Both the position numbers and the translations under genes were made by a program. 64,000 nucleotides of DNA. Origin: Owenweeksia sp. Its GTDB lineage: Bacteria > Bacteroidota > Bacteroidia > Flavobacteriales > Schleiferiaceae. Below, piece after piece: positions 13,998 through 24,034 of the stretch (positions are counted from its first letter, which is position 1; each line of letters begins with the position of its first letter). The notes below the pieces were generated by a model that worked only from the letters and a program-made list of their open reading frames with translations, was not told where the DNA came from and did no database searches. Location: NCBI GenBank assembly GCA_028285465.1, contig JANQPD010000030.1, positions 1 through 64,000 on the forward strand. The letters are read 5' to 3'.

Positions 13998-16900
13998 TTG
14001 AAGAAAGTCATAGGAACCATAGCAATGATCTGGATGGCGCTGAATGTGCAGGCGCAGTCGCCGGGAGGTGTTTCCGGCAACCTGTCACTCTGGCTGAAAG
14101 CCAATGCCGGTACGAATACTACCACCAATGGTTCTGACGTAACCAGTTGGGCCGATCAGGCTGGTTCCAATAATGCTACAGAAACCAATAACCCTCCCTC
14201 TTTCCTAAGTGTTGCCATTAACTTTAATCCGGCTATTGAGTTTGATGACGGTGATGACGAGCAAATGAGCGGTAGCGGTGGCTTTTACAGCACCGCTTAT
14301 TACATGGTGGTGAACCCCAACAATAGCCTTACCAGCACCTCCGAGGAAGAGGTATTGATCGGATTTGATATTCCTGGCTCCATTTCATCCCGTTTTGCAG
14401 GGCTTATTTTGGGTGCAGCTACAGCGGCATTCTCCGGGGAAATAATTACTCATGCGATAGGAGGTACCGGTACCCGCTGGCGGAGAGGGATCTCTCAAAA
14501 TCAATTTGGTACTATTGTGAGTGGAGAAACCTATCTCTTTGCCGTTAAAGACAACGCTACTTCCGGCGCTACAAGCACAGAGATGTTCGTAAATGGCCTG
14601 GAACAGGCTGATCTAATTGAGGCAGGAGGGACATTCTTAACTTCTTCAAATGTAAACTATAAGCTGGCCCGCTATGAACACCGAGACGGAAACAACCACT
14701 TTAACGGACAAATAGCAGAAGTCATTTCCTATTCTGTGCGGCCTACCGATGCAGAACATACCCGTATACAATCTTACCTCGCCCTCAAATACGGGATAAC
14801 CCTCGATACCACAGGAGGGGGAACTGCTGGCGACCTGGTAAACTCCGGCAGTACTACCCTATGGGATGCTTCAGCCAATAGCGCTTACCACAGTGATGTA
14901 GCCGGCATAGGAAGAGACGACAATTCCAGCCTTAATCAAAAACAATCCGCCTCAGTCAATGCCTCCAGCTTATTAACGGTTGGTTTGGGTACCATTGCAA
15001 CTTCCAATGCTGCAAACACCGATACTTTTTCTGCCGATAACAGCTTTATGCTTTGGGGGCATAACAATGGAAGTGTTGCTTTTTCTTCTACCGGAGCCCC
15101 TGCGGGCAAGGAGATCCTGGATAGGGTATGGAAAGTACAGGAAACGGGAACGGTAGATAGTGTATGGATACAGGTGCCGGCAAGCAGCAGCTCAGCCTCC
15201 GTAAAGTTGCCTGATGTAGGGGATGCCGGTTCTGTAAGCCTGGTGGTAGATGCGGACGGGGATTTTAGCAATGGGGCTAGGGTAATCGATATGACCTTGA
15301 ACGGAACGAACTGGGAGACCCAGGTAGACCTGGCTGACGGCCAGTATTTTTCTTTTATGCGAAACGGGGCCGTATTGAGCGTTAGCACTAACGGAGATGA
15401 AGAAGGCCCGGTAAACATTGTGTATACGGTAAGCTTGCCGGAGGTAAACAACTCGGGCAGTACGATCACTTTTGACATTGACGATGCTGCCACTGGTTCA
15501 GCTACCAGCGGGTCCGATTATACGGCCGTTGGCAGTAGCGACCAGATCGGTGTGGCCCACGGTTCCCAAACCGGCACGTATACCGTTTCGGTTATAGATG
15601 ACGCTGCTTTTGAATCTATTGAAACAATAAACCTTACCATCAGCAACCCTTCGGACGCTTCCCTTCTGGTAGAAAGTGCCACCGCTACGGCCAACATCAA
15701 AGACAATGATGGAAAAAGCCCCGGTGGGGTTTTGTCTGGCCTGGTTTTTTGGTTGATGGCCAATAAAGGAACGGATAACCCCACGAACGGGGGCGCCATT
15801 ACTTCCTGGATAGACCAATCAGGCAATAGTAATGATGGCTTCGACATAGAGGACAACGATCCCCGGTACGCCTCAGTAGTAAGCAGCTATAACCCGGCTC
15901 TTGATTACACCTCCACTTCTGCTTCCGGGGGGATCGGCCTGGCAGATGATCCCAGCATCAATACAGCGGCGAGCAGTGCCAAAGCGTATACCATGGTATT
16001 CCAAACGGGGAGTGACGTTACTACCCGCCAGGTGCTTTTTGAAGAGGGAGGAGGCACACATGGGATGAACCTCTATATCGAGAACGGGAGTTTGATTGCC
16101 AACCTGTGGCAAAGCAGTGCGGACCGAACTATCACCTATACCCTAAGCACGCATACGGATTATATCGTGACTTTTGTATATGACGGAGCCAATACCCGTA
16201 CGGATCTATACGTGAACGGAACGCTCGAAGGCAGCAATACGTCCGCTACATCCTCCCTTTCTGCCCATTCAAACAATACCGGTATAGGCGTAATCAGTGG
16301 AGGCACACAGTTTGACGGAGACAGGAATGTAAGCGGAGACAATGGTTTTTCCGGTTACATTATGGAAATGGCTTACTACAACGCGGTGGTTTTGGGTAGC
16401 CCGGAAAGGGCCAGGATCGAATCTTACCTGGCTCTAAAGTATGGCATTGATATTGACTCGGACCTTACTGCCTCGGATGGTACTACCACCTTTTGGGACG
16501 AATCGGCTTATTCAGGCTACACGAACCAGGTTACCGCGCTCGGCAGTGATGACAATTCCGGTCTTTACCAAAAACAGGCGTTGAACGTAGCCGGAATGGT
16601 AAGTATAGGCCTGGATAGTATAGCCACGGATAATGCCTCCAATTCGGGCAGTTTTAGTGCGGACTATAGTTTTTTAGCCTGGGGAAACAATGCAGGTACC
16701 CTTAGTTTTTCAACTACCGGCTCCCCCCCGGGAAAAACCATATTGGGCAGGGTTTGGCGGGTACAGGAAACCGGGACAATAGGTACGGTAGAGGTTAAGG
16801 TGCCGGATAACTCCGCTACCGCTGCGGTTAAAATACCACAATCAGGCCAGCTGTACCTCGCTGTAGATGCTGACGGGGATTTTAGCAGCGGGGCTTCGAT

Positions 16901-19900
16901 AACCACAATGGTCTTAAATGGCACCTATTGGGAGGCCGATGTAGATTTTACGAACGGGGATTACTTTACATTTTTGGGCGATGGGGCAGCACTATCCGTT
17001 ACCACCCAGGGGGATGAAGACGGGCCGGTGGATATTGTATACACGGTAACCTTACCCTATACCAACAGCAGCGGGTCTGCCATTACTTTTGACCTGGACG
17101 ATGCCGGAACCGGCACCGCGCTAAGCGGTTCAGATTACACGGCTATCCCGGGAAGTGCCCGGATCAGCGTAGCGAGCGGTTCACAAACCGGCACCTACAC
17201 CGTTCCTGTTATCGATGATGCTATTCCTGAAGGAACAGAAACGGTTACCGCTACGATCAGTAACGCCTCTCTGGGTTCTATCGCGATCACGACCCCTTCT
17301 GCTACGGCTATCATTACCGATAACGAGCCAAACGACCCGGGGGGTGTTTCCAGCGGGCTCTCGCTTTGGTTAAAAGCTGATGCGGGAACGAATACCACGA
17401 TAAACGGAGCGGATGTAACCACCTGGGCCGACCAGGCCGGGGCCAATAACGCCACAGAAAACGATGATCCTCCTTCCTATGTCAGTGCGGCCATTAATTT
17501 CAACCCGGCCGTACACTTCGAAGAAAGCAATGACGAGCAAATAAGCGGTACGGCAGGCTTTTACAGCATGGCGTATTACATGGTGATCAACCCCGATGAT
17601 AACCTCAATAGTGCTTCAACAGAACAGGCTTTGCTAGGCTTTGATATTCCCTCTTCCATCTCTTCAGATTTTGCAGGCCTGGTATTGGGTTCTGTTACCT
17701 CGGCATTTTCCGATGAGATGATCACGCATTCCATCGGAGGTATTGGTACCCGCTGGCGAAGGGGAATCTCCGAAACCCGCTTGGGAAGTATAGTGAGTGG
17801 AGAAACCTATTTGCTGGCCGTTAAAGACAATGCGGTAACCAATGCTACCAGTACAGAAATGTCTGTAAACGGCCTGGAACAAGCCGATCTGATTGAAAGT
17901 GGGGGTACCTTCCTCACTTCATCCAATGTAGATTATGAGCTGGCCAGTTATACCGCTACCAACGATTTTTCAACTACTGCTCATTTTGACGGGCAGATTG
18001 CCGAGGTGATATCCTATTCTACCCGGCCCACGGATGCCGAGCATGAACGCATAGAATCATACCTGGCGCTTAAGTACGGCTTAACGCTTAAACATGATTA
18101 TGTTGCTTCTGACGGAACCACTTACTGGGATACTACCACGAATAGCGGATACAATAATGCGATCACGGCCATTGGGCAGGATGTGATCAGCGGGCTGAAT
18201 CAAAAACAGTCCAAATCAGCGCTGTCGGGCGCTTTACTAACCATTGGCCTGGATACGATCGTTGCGGATAATGTTTCCAACAATTCTGCTTTCGCTGCCG
18301 ATCTCAGTTTTTTGGCCCTGGGACAGAACGAAGGTGCGGTGAGTTTTACAGCAACAGGTGCTCCAGCCGGGGGGCTTGTCCTGGAACGAAAATGGAAAGT
18401 ACAGGAAACCGGTACGGTGGGAAAGGTAAAGATCCAGGTTCCCTCCAGCACCAGTAGTGCGGGCACCAAGCTCCCGGCTGCCGGTACCCTCCAATTGATC
18501 CTGGATAGTGACGGTGATTTTAGTACGGGGTATACAACCGTACCTATGACGCTCAATGGAACAAACTGGGAGGCCAAAGCAGATTTTTCCGATGGGCAGT
18601 ATTTCTCATTTCTCTATAGCGAGGCTGTGCTTTCCGTTACCACCCAGGGAAATGAAAGCGGCCCGGTAAATATGGTGTACACTGTAACCCTCACCGCTAC
18701 CAATGCTTCCGGTAGTGCTATAACTTTTGATGTAAACGACCTGGGAGCCGGCACGGCTACCAGTGGATCAGACTATACCGCCGTCCCCACCAATGCCAAG
18801 ATCAGCGTGGCAGATGGAGCTCAAAGTGGCACATATACGGTAACTGTACTAGACGATAATTTTGACGAAACAGACGAAACGGTGACCCTGGGCATAAGCA
18901 ACCCCTCGGTATCCGGGATCCTGCTCACTACAAATTCCGCTACAGCTACTATAATGGATGATGATGTTTCGGCCCCGGGAGGTGTCTCGGCCAACCTCGC
19001 CTTCTGGCTCAAAGCCAACGCAGGAACCCCAACCAATACGAACGGAGACCCGGTAACCGGCTGGGTTGATCAAACCAGCAATTCCAATAGCGCCCTGCGC
19101 ATTGCTATTTCCTCCATGCCTGCCTATGCCTCAAATGCTGCTAATTTTAACCCGGGAATAGATTTTACGGACGGATCGGGAAATGCCACCGATGGCTTGT
19201 ACATAGCCAATGACGAGGCGGTCAATACCAAAAGTGGGGGATATACGGCCAAATCCTATATTGTATCGTTCAAAACAGGCAGTGATGTGAGCACGCTGCA
19301 GGTGCTTTACGAACAAGGCGGGGACGAGAACGGCATGAACCTGTATATTAACGGAAGTATGCTATACGCCAACCTTTGGAACAACAGTACAGAGGATGTT
19401 TCATCTACCGCTGTTTTAGCCAATACCGTGTATGTGGTCACTTTTGTGTTTGACGGGAACAACAACCGCTGGGATCTGTATGTAAACGGAGCCCTGGCCA
19501 CCAGTGTTACCAATAGCTCGAACAGCAGTTTAAATGCCGACAGTGATGGGATAGGTCTGGGGGTAGTATACGACAATACACAATTTAGTGGAGGTGTGGA
19601 CGTAAGTTCAGGAAACGGCTTCCTGGGTACCATCCTGGAAATGATCTACTACAGCGATAAGGTATTTACCACGGCCGAAAGAAACCAGCTGGAATCCTAT
19701 CTCGCCATAAAATACGGACTTACCTTAAGTACTGATTATACCGCCTCTGACGGAAGTACGGTAGTTTGGGACGCATCGGCAAATGCCGGTTACAATAACG
19801 ACATAGCCGGCATAGCCGGAGACGGTACCTCCATTTTGGAGCAAAAGCAGTCTGCCAGTGTAAATGAAGATGCCCTGGTGACCATAGGCCTCGGAAGTAT

Positions 19901-21965
19901 TGCTTCCGACAATGTTTCTAATGGAGGGGCTTTTGCTGCCGGTGAAGAGTTTTTGATTTGGGGAAACAACAGCGGCACTTTGAGCGGAGCGACCAGCAAT
20001 AGTGGTTTACCCACACAAAGCGGGGTAGTGGACCAACTCCAACGTGGTTGGAAAATAGTGGGGAAGGGTACTATAGGTACCATTCAACTGGCTTTTTCAA
20101 AAGACAGCATTGATGATTATCTGCCCTATGCCGGTACGTATGGTAACCTTTACCTACGTGTGTCGGATAATGCTGCTTTTACCACCAATGTAGTGGATAG
20201 CCCGCTCACAGCAATCACCATCAACAGTGAGCATAGCTATGCCACTACCTATAATTTTAGTGGCACCAAATACTTTACCGTTGTCCAAAAAGATTTTATC
20301 CTGTGGACGGGCACCGAATGGCGAGGCGGGTTGAGCAGTACAGTAACTCATGCGCCCTCGAGTAATGCAGGCGATGCGCATAAAACCATGTATATATTAA
20401 GCGGTGATACGGCCAAGATCACAGGAGGGGTAGCGATAGCTAGCGTGGAAATAGCCAGCACAGCCGTTTTAAACCTCGAGCCTGCCAGCTGCCTTAACCT
20501 GAGCAATACCATCACCAACAGCGGGAGCCTTCTTTTAGAGGCCAACAGCACTGGATATGCGCAATATAAAGGCCCTGCGGTAAGGGCCATATTCCAGCAA
20601 TATGTAGATAACGGGGGCTGGCACCTGATCGGTTCTCCCTTTTCCAACACTAACTGGGATAGCATAAGCTTTAAAGCCAACAATGGCTTCATTAACCATC
20701 CTTTAAACGGGTTAAGCCAGGATAGCTGCGATTACTGCAACTTATGGTATTACGATGCGGGTACAGACAATGGTGAGAATATTGGTTTTGGCAGCACCAA
20801 TGCCTACGGTACCTGGCGTTCTTCAACCGGTGGCACACAATCTTTTACCCCTAATAGAGGCTGGAACCTTTACCTGGATAGTGCCTCCGGCTTTGCTACC
20901 GCGCCCTGGACCTTAATTGCCAGAGGTACATTCAACCACGGGAACATCAACCAAACGGTTAATGAAAATAACGGGGGCTGGAACCTGGTAGCCAATCCTT
21001 ATCCCTCTGTGCTCGACTGGAATGTGGTTGACGATGACCTTTCCACAGCCGGTATCGCTGGGGGGTATCATATATGGGATCATGAAAACACCAATTACGC
21101 TACCTATGCTTCGGGCATAGGGACTTTAGGAGCCACCGGTTATATTGCCCCCTTCCAGGGGTTCTTTATACAAACCTCTACCAAAGGAGGCCAGAACTCC
21201 GGCAATGTATACCGTACCTTCAGCCTGACAAACGATGACCGGCCGGATGGGTGCCAGGGAACAAATGTTTTTTATAAAACCGCTACCTCGGAAAACCGCA
21301 TAGTGATCCGCACCAAGCACACCCAATCCGGAAAAGTAGATGAGACCGTCATATCACTGGATGAAGACGCCATGCGCGCGTTTGACGAAGATGAGGACAT
21401 ACGCAAGCTTTTCACCCGCTATGCAGATGCCCCCTCCGTGTACAGTGTTAGTACGGGCGAAAGGCTCTCCATAAACCGTATCTTTCCTCCTGTATGGAAA
21501 GACAGCTTGCAACTGGGTATACGTGCGGCAGAGGGAAGCAACATTAGCATTTCAGCCGTATACATACCCGAAATGTATACGGTATATCTGGAAGACATCC
21601 TTAGCGGAAGGTGGTATTCTATAGCAGAGAAGCCTCTGGTCTTTACACATCACCAGGATTTCAGCAAGCGTTTTTGGTTGCATTTTGGCCCGCGTTCCTT
21701 TGACCCTTCACCCTGGGAAGAGAGTAAACCTTTTTACATCTATCAAAAAGAAGGAAAACTGATCGTTAAGACCCGTAAAAGCATACAGGAAGGAAGCTGG
21801 TATGTAGCTACCGCAAGCGGACAGATGATCAGAACCGGCAGCATAGAAGAAGGAAGCGGGCAGGTACACACCTGTGATGTATCCCAATTGGCAAAAGGAG
21901 TATATGTATTTGTACTTTTAACCGCGGAAAAGAGTTATACTGAAAAGTTTGTTAAAGCCGAATAG
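13998..21965 (+). CDS. giant modular T9SS adhesin (LamG-like, DUF8202-like, Calx-beta)
   Basis: 2655 residues, TTG start giving signal peptide MKKVIGTIAMIWMALNVQAQ. Four modules of about 540 residues begin with PGGV-(S/L)-xxL-x-(L/F)W at residues 22, 573, 1112 and 1657. Each has a LamG-like lectin fold, a DUF8202-like segment (ESYLALKYG ... QKQS ... VWKVQETGT), and, in the first three, a Calx-beta domain (YTVSVIDD ... SATANIKDND). Modules 1 and 3 (A type, RWRRGIS, VNGLEQADLIE) pair, as do 2 and 4 (B type, GMNLYI, LYVNG), an A-B-A-B order. The tail (2098-2655) is a Trp/Gly-rich region with a terminal T9SS type A-like domain. Probably surface-bound, Ca2+-dependent adhesin; ligand unknown. Confidence 0.85.
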   Translation: MKKVIGTIAMIWMALNVQAQSPGGVSGNLSLWLKANAGTNTTTNGSDVTSWADQAGSNNATETNNPPSFLSVAINFNPAIEFDDGDDEQMSGSGGFYSTAYYMVVNPNNSLTSTSEEEVLIGFDIPGSISSRFAGLILGAATAAFSGEIITHAIGGTGTRWRRGISQNQFGTIVSGETYLFAVKDNATSGATSTEMFVNGLEQADLIEAGGTFLTSSNVNYKLARYEHRDGNNHFNGQIAEVISYSVRPTDAEHTRIQSYLALKYGITLDTTGGGTAGDLVNSGSTTLWDASANSAYHSDVAGIGRDDNSSLNQKQSASVNASSLLTVGLGTIATSNAANTDTFSADNSFMLWGHNNGSVAFSSTGAPAGKEILDRVWKVQETGTVDSVWIQVPASSSSASVKLPDVGDAGSVSLVVDADGDFSNGARVIDMTLNGTNWETQVDLADGQYFSFMRNGAVLSVSTNGDEEGPVNIVYTVSLPEVNNSGSTITFDIDDAATGSATSGSDYTAVGSSDQIGVAHGSQTGTYTVSVIDDAAFESIETINLTISNPSDASLLVESATATANIKDNDGKSPGGVLSGLVFWLMANKGTDNPTNGGAITSWIDQSGNSNDGFDIEDNDPRYASVVSSYNPALDYTSTSASGGIGLADDPSINTAASSAKAYTMVFQTGSDVTTRQVLFEEGGGTHGMNLYIENGSLIANLWQSSADRTITYTLSTHTDYIVTFVYDGANTRTDLYVNGTLEGSNTSATSSLSAHSNNTGIGVISGGTQFDGDRNVSGDNGFSGYIMEMAYYNAVVLGSPERARIESYLALKYGIDIDSDLTASDGTTTFWDESAYSGYTNQVTALGSDDNSGLYQKQALNVAGMVSIGLDSIATDNASNSGSFSADYSFLAWGNNAGTLSFSTTGSPPGKTILGRVWRVQETGTIGTVEVKVPDNSATAAVKIPQSGQLYLAVDADGDFSSGASITTMVLNGTYWEADVDFTNGDYFTFLGDGAALSVTTQGDEDGPVDIVYTVTLPYTNSSGSAITFDLDDAGTGTALSGSDYTAIPGSARISVASGSQTGTYTVPVIDDAIPEGTETVTATISNASLGSIAITTPSATAIITDNEPNDPGGVSSGLSLWLKADAGTNTTINGADVTTWADQAGANNATENDDPPSYVSAAINFNPAVHFEESNDEQISGTAGFYSMAYYMVINPDDNLNSASTEQALLGFDIPSSISSDFAGLVLGSVTSAFSDEMITHSIGGIGTRWRRGISETRLGSIVSGETYLLAVKDNAVTNATSTEMSVNGLEQADLIESGGTFLTSSNVDYELASYTATNDFSTTAHFDGQIAEVISYSTRPTDAEHERIESYLALKYGLTLKHDYVASDGTTYWDTTTNSGYNNAITAIGQDVISGLNQKQSKSALSGALLTIGLDTIVADNVSNNSAFAADLSFLALGQNEGAVSFTATGAPAGGLVLERKWKVQETGTVGKVKIQVPSSTSSAGTKLPAAGTLQLILDSDGDFSTGYTTVPMTLNGTNWEAKADFSDGQYFSFLYSEAVLSVTTQGNESGPVNMVYTVTLTATNASGSAITFDVNDLGAGTATSGSDYTAVPTNAKISVADGAQSGTYTVTVLDDNFDETDETVTLGISNPSVSGILLTTNSATATIMDDDVSAPGGVSANLAFWLKANAGTPTNTNGDPVTGWVDQTSNSNSALRIAISSMPAYASNAANFNPGIDFTDGSGNATDGLYIANDEAVNTKSGGYTAKSYIVSFKTGSDVSTLQVLYEQGGDENGMNLYINGSMLYANLWNNSTEDVSSTAVLANTVYVVTFVFDGNNNRWDLYVNGALATSVTNSSNSSLNADSDGIGLGVVYDNTQFSGGVDVSSGNGFLGTILEMIYYSDKVFTTAERNQLESYLAIKYGLTLSTDYTASDGSTVVWDASANAGYNNDIAGIAGDGTSILEQKQSASVNEDALVTIGLGSIASDNVSNGGAFAAGEEFLIWGNNSGTLSGATSNSGLPTQSGVVDQLQRGWKIVGKGTIGTIQLAFSKDSIDDYLPYAGTYGNLYLRVSDNAAFTTNVVDSPLTAITINSEHSYATTYNFSGTKYFTVVQKDFILWTGTEWRGGLSSTVTHAPSSNAGDAHKTMYILSGDTAKITGGVAIASVEIASTAVLNLEPASCLNLSNTITNSGSLLLEANSTGYAQYKGPAVRAIFQQYVDNGGWHLIGSPFSNTNWDSISFKANNGFINHPLNGLSQDSCDYCNLWYYDAGTDNGENIGFGSTNAYGTWRSSTGGTQSFTPNRGWNLYLDSASGFATAPWTLIARGTFNHGNINQTVNENNGGWNLVANPYPSVLDWNVVDDDLSTAGIAGGYHIWDHENTNYATYASGIGTLGATGYIAPFQGFFIQTSTKGGQNSGNVYRTFSLTNDDRPDGCQGTNVFYKTATSENRIVIRTKHTQSGKVDETVISLDEDAMRAFDEDEDIRKLFTRYADAPSVYSVSTGERLSINRIFPPVWKDSLQLGIRAAEGSNISISAVYIPEMYTVYLEDILSGRWYSIAEKPLVFTHHQDFSKRFWLHFGPRSFDPSPWEESKPFYIYQKEGKLIVKTRKSIQEGSWYVATASGQMIRTGSIEEGSGQVHTCDVSQLAKGVYVFVLLTAEKSYTEKFVKAE

Positions 21966-22008
21966 TGTGCATGCCCTGCTAACATATTTATCCTTTTCCA
22001 AGGTAACT

Positions 22009-22596
22009 GTGGGCAGCTTTAAAAAGCTGCTTGTTCCGGGGATTCTCCTTATTGCCCTGCACGTATCCGCCCAGCCCGGCAATCCCAATTTCAGCCTGTC
22101 TGCCAACACCTTTTTTGAGGTAGACATGCGCTCCATTGCCCTGTTGGCAATTGAGACAGCAGGGTCTTCTCCTGATTTTAGTTTGAGCGTACCCACCCCG
22201 GCCAGTGCGGGAGAAGGGTTGGGAAGCAATCCGTTGGATAACAACTCCGACAATTGGCTCAATTACAGTTGCGCCACACGAGATGTGGTCAGCAGAAGCA
22301 TCTCCGTTTACATTTCATCAGGCAGTGTGCCGAGCGGCCTGGAAATAGAGCTATCCGTAGGCAACGCCACGGGTTCGGGCGGAGGCACCTTAGGCACCCC
22401 TTCAGGATCTTCCGTAACGCTAACTTCCAAAGAGCAAACCATTCTAAGTGGGATTAAGGGGTCCTATACCGGCTCCGGTTCGGGAAACGGGCACCAGCTT
22501 AGCTATAAGTTGAATTATGCGGGCTCAGGTAATTTCTCTTCCCTGGAAAGTGCAAACGCGTTGATCACCATTACCTATACTTTAATAGACCTGTAG
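22009..22596 (+). CDS. second small secreted subunit-like protein
   Basis: 195 residues from the GTG at 22009, which starts a good signal peptide (V-GSFKKLLVPGILLIALHVSA) and has AAGG six bases upstream. The open frame extends back to a TTG at 21949 inside the adhesin gene, but that N-terminus is not signal-like. The domain is paralogous to the 9795 protein: NWLNYSC, SVTLTSKEQTILSGI, YTGSGSGNGHQLSYKLNY, ending ALITITYTLIDL. Lying behind the adhesin in the same transcript, it may be a minor or tip/anchor subunit (inference). Confidence 0.6.
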   Translation: MGSFKKLLVPGILLIALHVSAQPGNPNFSLSANTFFEVDMRSIALLAIETAGSSPDFSLSVPTPASAGEGLGSNPLDNNSDNWLNYSCATRDVVSRSISVYISSGSVPSGLEIELSVGNATGSGGGTLGTPSGSSVTLTSKEQTILSGIKGSYTGSGSGNGHQLSYKLNYAGSGNFSSLESANALITITYTLIDL

Positions 22597-22598
22597 CC

Positions 22599-23108
22599 AT
22601 GTGCAAAAAACGTTTCCTGCTTCTTGTGTGCTTGTGTGGTAGTTTCTTTTTGTGTAGCACTGCATCCGCCCAGGTTATTATTAGCTCCCAAACAAACTGG
22701 CGGGAAAGCATAAACGAAAACTCGCTGGCTACACCTTCTGAGGCGGGCTCAGATCTTACCTCCGTCATAGAAACAACAACCGATTTTAACCTCCTGAACA
22801 TTCAAAATGTAGCCAATACAACCAACTGGAAGGTATCCATAAGCCGACAAGACATAAACTGGCCGAGTGCCTTTACCCTCCAGGTACGCAGGAATTCTTC
22901 CGGCCTGGCCTGTGCCGGCTGTTCCGGGCTTAACCTTGCCAAATCACCCAGTAGTTACCTAACTATAGTTCCCCTGGAAACGGATTTTATTTTTGGAACG
23001 GGTGAAGTAACCGGTATTGAGCTGCAGTTCAAACTTTCCGGTCTGAGCTTAACCGTAGAGGCCAACAGCTACTCCACGAATGTGGTGTATACGCTTTACG
23101 GGGATTAA
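22599..23108 (+). CDS. third small secreted subunit-like protein
   Basis: 169 residues, ATG two bases after the preceding stop. Signal peptide MCKKRFLLLVCLCGSFFLCS. The mature part is beta-rich, has TNWKVSISRQDINWP and a CAGC motif near residue 108 that could form a disulfide, and ends TNVVYTLYGD, echoing the ITYT ends of the other two subunits. Overall similarity to them is weak, so homology is uncertain. Last gene of the 10487-23108 transcript. Confidence 0.58.
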   Translation: MCKKRFLLLVCLCGSFFLCSTASAQVIISSQTNWRESINENSLATPSEAGSDLTSVIETTTDFNLLNIQNVANTTNWKVSISRQDINWPSAFTLQVRRNSSGLACAGCSGLNLAKSPSSYLTIVPLETDFIFGTGEVTGIELQFKLSGLSLTVEANSYSTNVVYTLYGD

Positions 23109-23224
23109 GCGAAATAAAAGATTGAGCAAAGGTGCACATCGCGTGTGCCTTGATCATAACGCACTTTCGTTTCTTTACCAAAAGGAGCTTTCACTCCCTG
23201 AGCGGTTGCGGTTATTCGATTTGT

Positions 23225-23248
23225 CTTTTTTAAAACGTTTTAAAAAAG
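23225..23248. other. perfect 24-base palindrome in the 23109-23478 gap
   Basis: CTTTTTTAAAAC / GTTTTAAAAAAG with no spacer. The 370-base gap from 23109 to 23478 otherwise holds only the terminator at 23361 and the leader of the next gene. As RNA it could form a weak A/U hairpin; as DNA it may bind a dimeric protein. Confidence 0.5.
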
Positions 23249-23360
23249 CTGCTTTGCATGCCTAAATGTAAAGGAGCGAAAAATGCGTTTTCTACTAAAA
23301 TACAATCATCAGCACCAGGAGAGCTAGTCTTTCATTGTTTTGCAATGCATCCCTTTCGCT

Positions 23361-23391
23361 CCCGGTCACTAATTGATCGGGATTTTTTTTG
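23361..23391 (+). terminator. Rho-independent terminator ending the fibre-like operon
   Basis: Stem CCCGGTCA (23361-23368) / TGATCGGG (23374-23381), five-base loop, then eight T's. It lies 250 bases after the last gene of the operon. Confidence 0.8.
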
Positions 23392-23478
23392 TCCCGGTAT
23401 CCCACCTTATACAACATGGGATACAGAGGCCTCAGAGCCTCTTGTTAAATAGCTTACTATTAATTAACTATATGAAAA

Positions 23479-23991
23479 ATGGCAGCTACATTGGCCGAAA
23501 ATTACTATTTAAAGGCCTTAGAGAATTACCCTTGGGAGCTTTCCGTAGTATTGGAAAACCTTATGTATGCGCTTGGCTACGAGGATGCGCACCCCGGATC
23601 TAATTGCTTAATGGCCCGCCTGAAAATGGAGTACCTGGGCAATTATGCCTCTGCGGAAGCACATCTGCATACTGCTTTGGCTGCAGTTCCGGAATACCCA
23701 GACACGTATGAATTGTTGTGTAGGCTGTACATCCGGCAGGAAAAACTGAAGGAGGCCCAAAAAGTCATGTCCTACGCACAGCATGTACCCGGTATAGACC
23801 GGAGTGCATTATTGCAGGCTATGGCTGTTTTTTTAGAACATAAAGGGCAGTTAAAACTGGCAAAGAACTACCTTAAAGTAGCTTTGACAGAAGCCTCTGA
23901 CGCCGATAAAGCAGAATACATTACAGAAGAGTTGGTACGCATTAAGCGCAAAATAAAGGCAAGAAAAAAGCGACAATTCTCTAAGCCTTAA
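23479..23991 (+). CDS. TPR-repeat protein
   Basis: 170 residues without signal peptide. It is helical and contains at least two or three tetratricopeptide-like pairs: YLGNYASAEAHLHTALAAVP, LCRLYIRQEKLKEAQKVMSY and FLEHKGQLKLAKNYLKVAL. TPR proteins are scaffolds for protein contacts; partner unknown. The C-terminus is strongly basic (RIKRKIKARKKRQ). It is a single-gene unit with its own terminator. The gene start has no visible Shine-Dalgarno, as is usual in Bacteroidota. Confidence 0.7.
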   Translation: MAATLAENYYLKALENYPWELSVVLENLMYALGYEDAHPGSNCLMARLKMEYLGNYASAEAHLHTALAAVPEYPDTYELLCRLYIRQEKLKEAQKVMSYAQHVPGIDRSALLQAMAVFLEHKGQLKLAKNYLKVALTEASDADKAEYITEELVRIKRKIKARKKRQFSKP

Positions 23992-23992
23992 C

Positions 23993-24034
23993 ACAAAAGC
24001 CCTGTTGCCTGTAGCTTCCGGGCTTTTGTATATG
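23993..24034 (+). terminator. Rho-independent terminator
   Basis: Stem ACAAAAGCCC (23993-24002) / GGGCTTTTGT (24020-24029), directly behind the TPR gene. Confidence 0.75.

Noticed and set aside
14936-15493. 185-codon frame antisense to the adhesin, and similar ones along 13998-21965
   Set aside because: Repeated antisense shadows of the duplicated modules; the plus-strand frame has signal peptide, domains and sorting domain.
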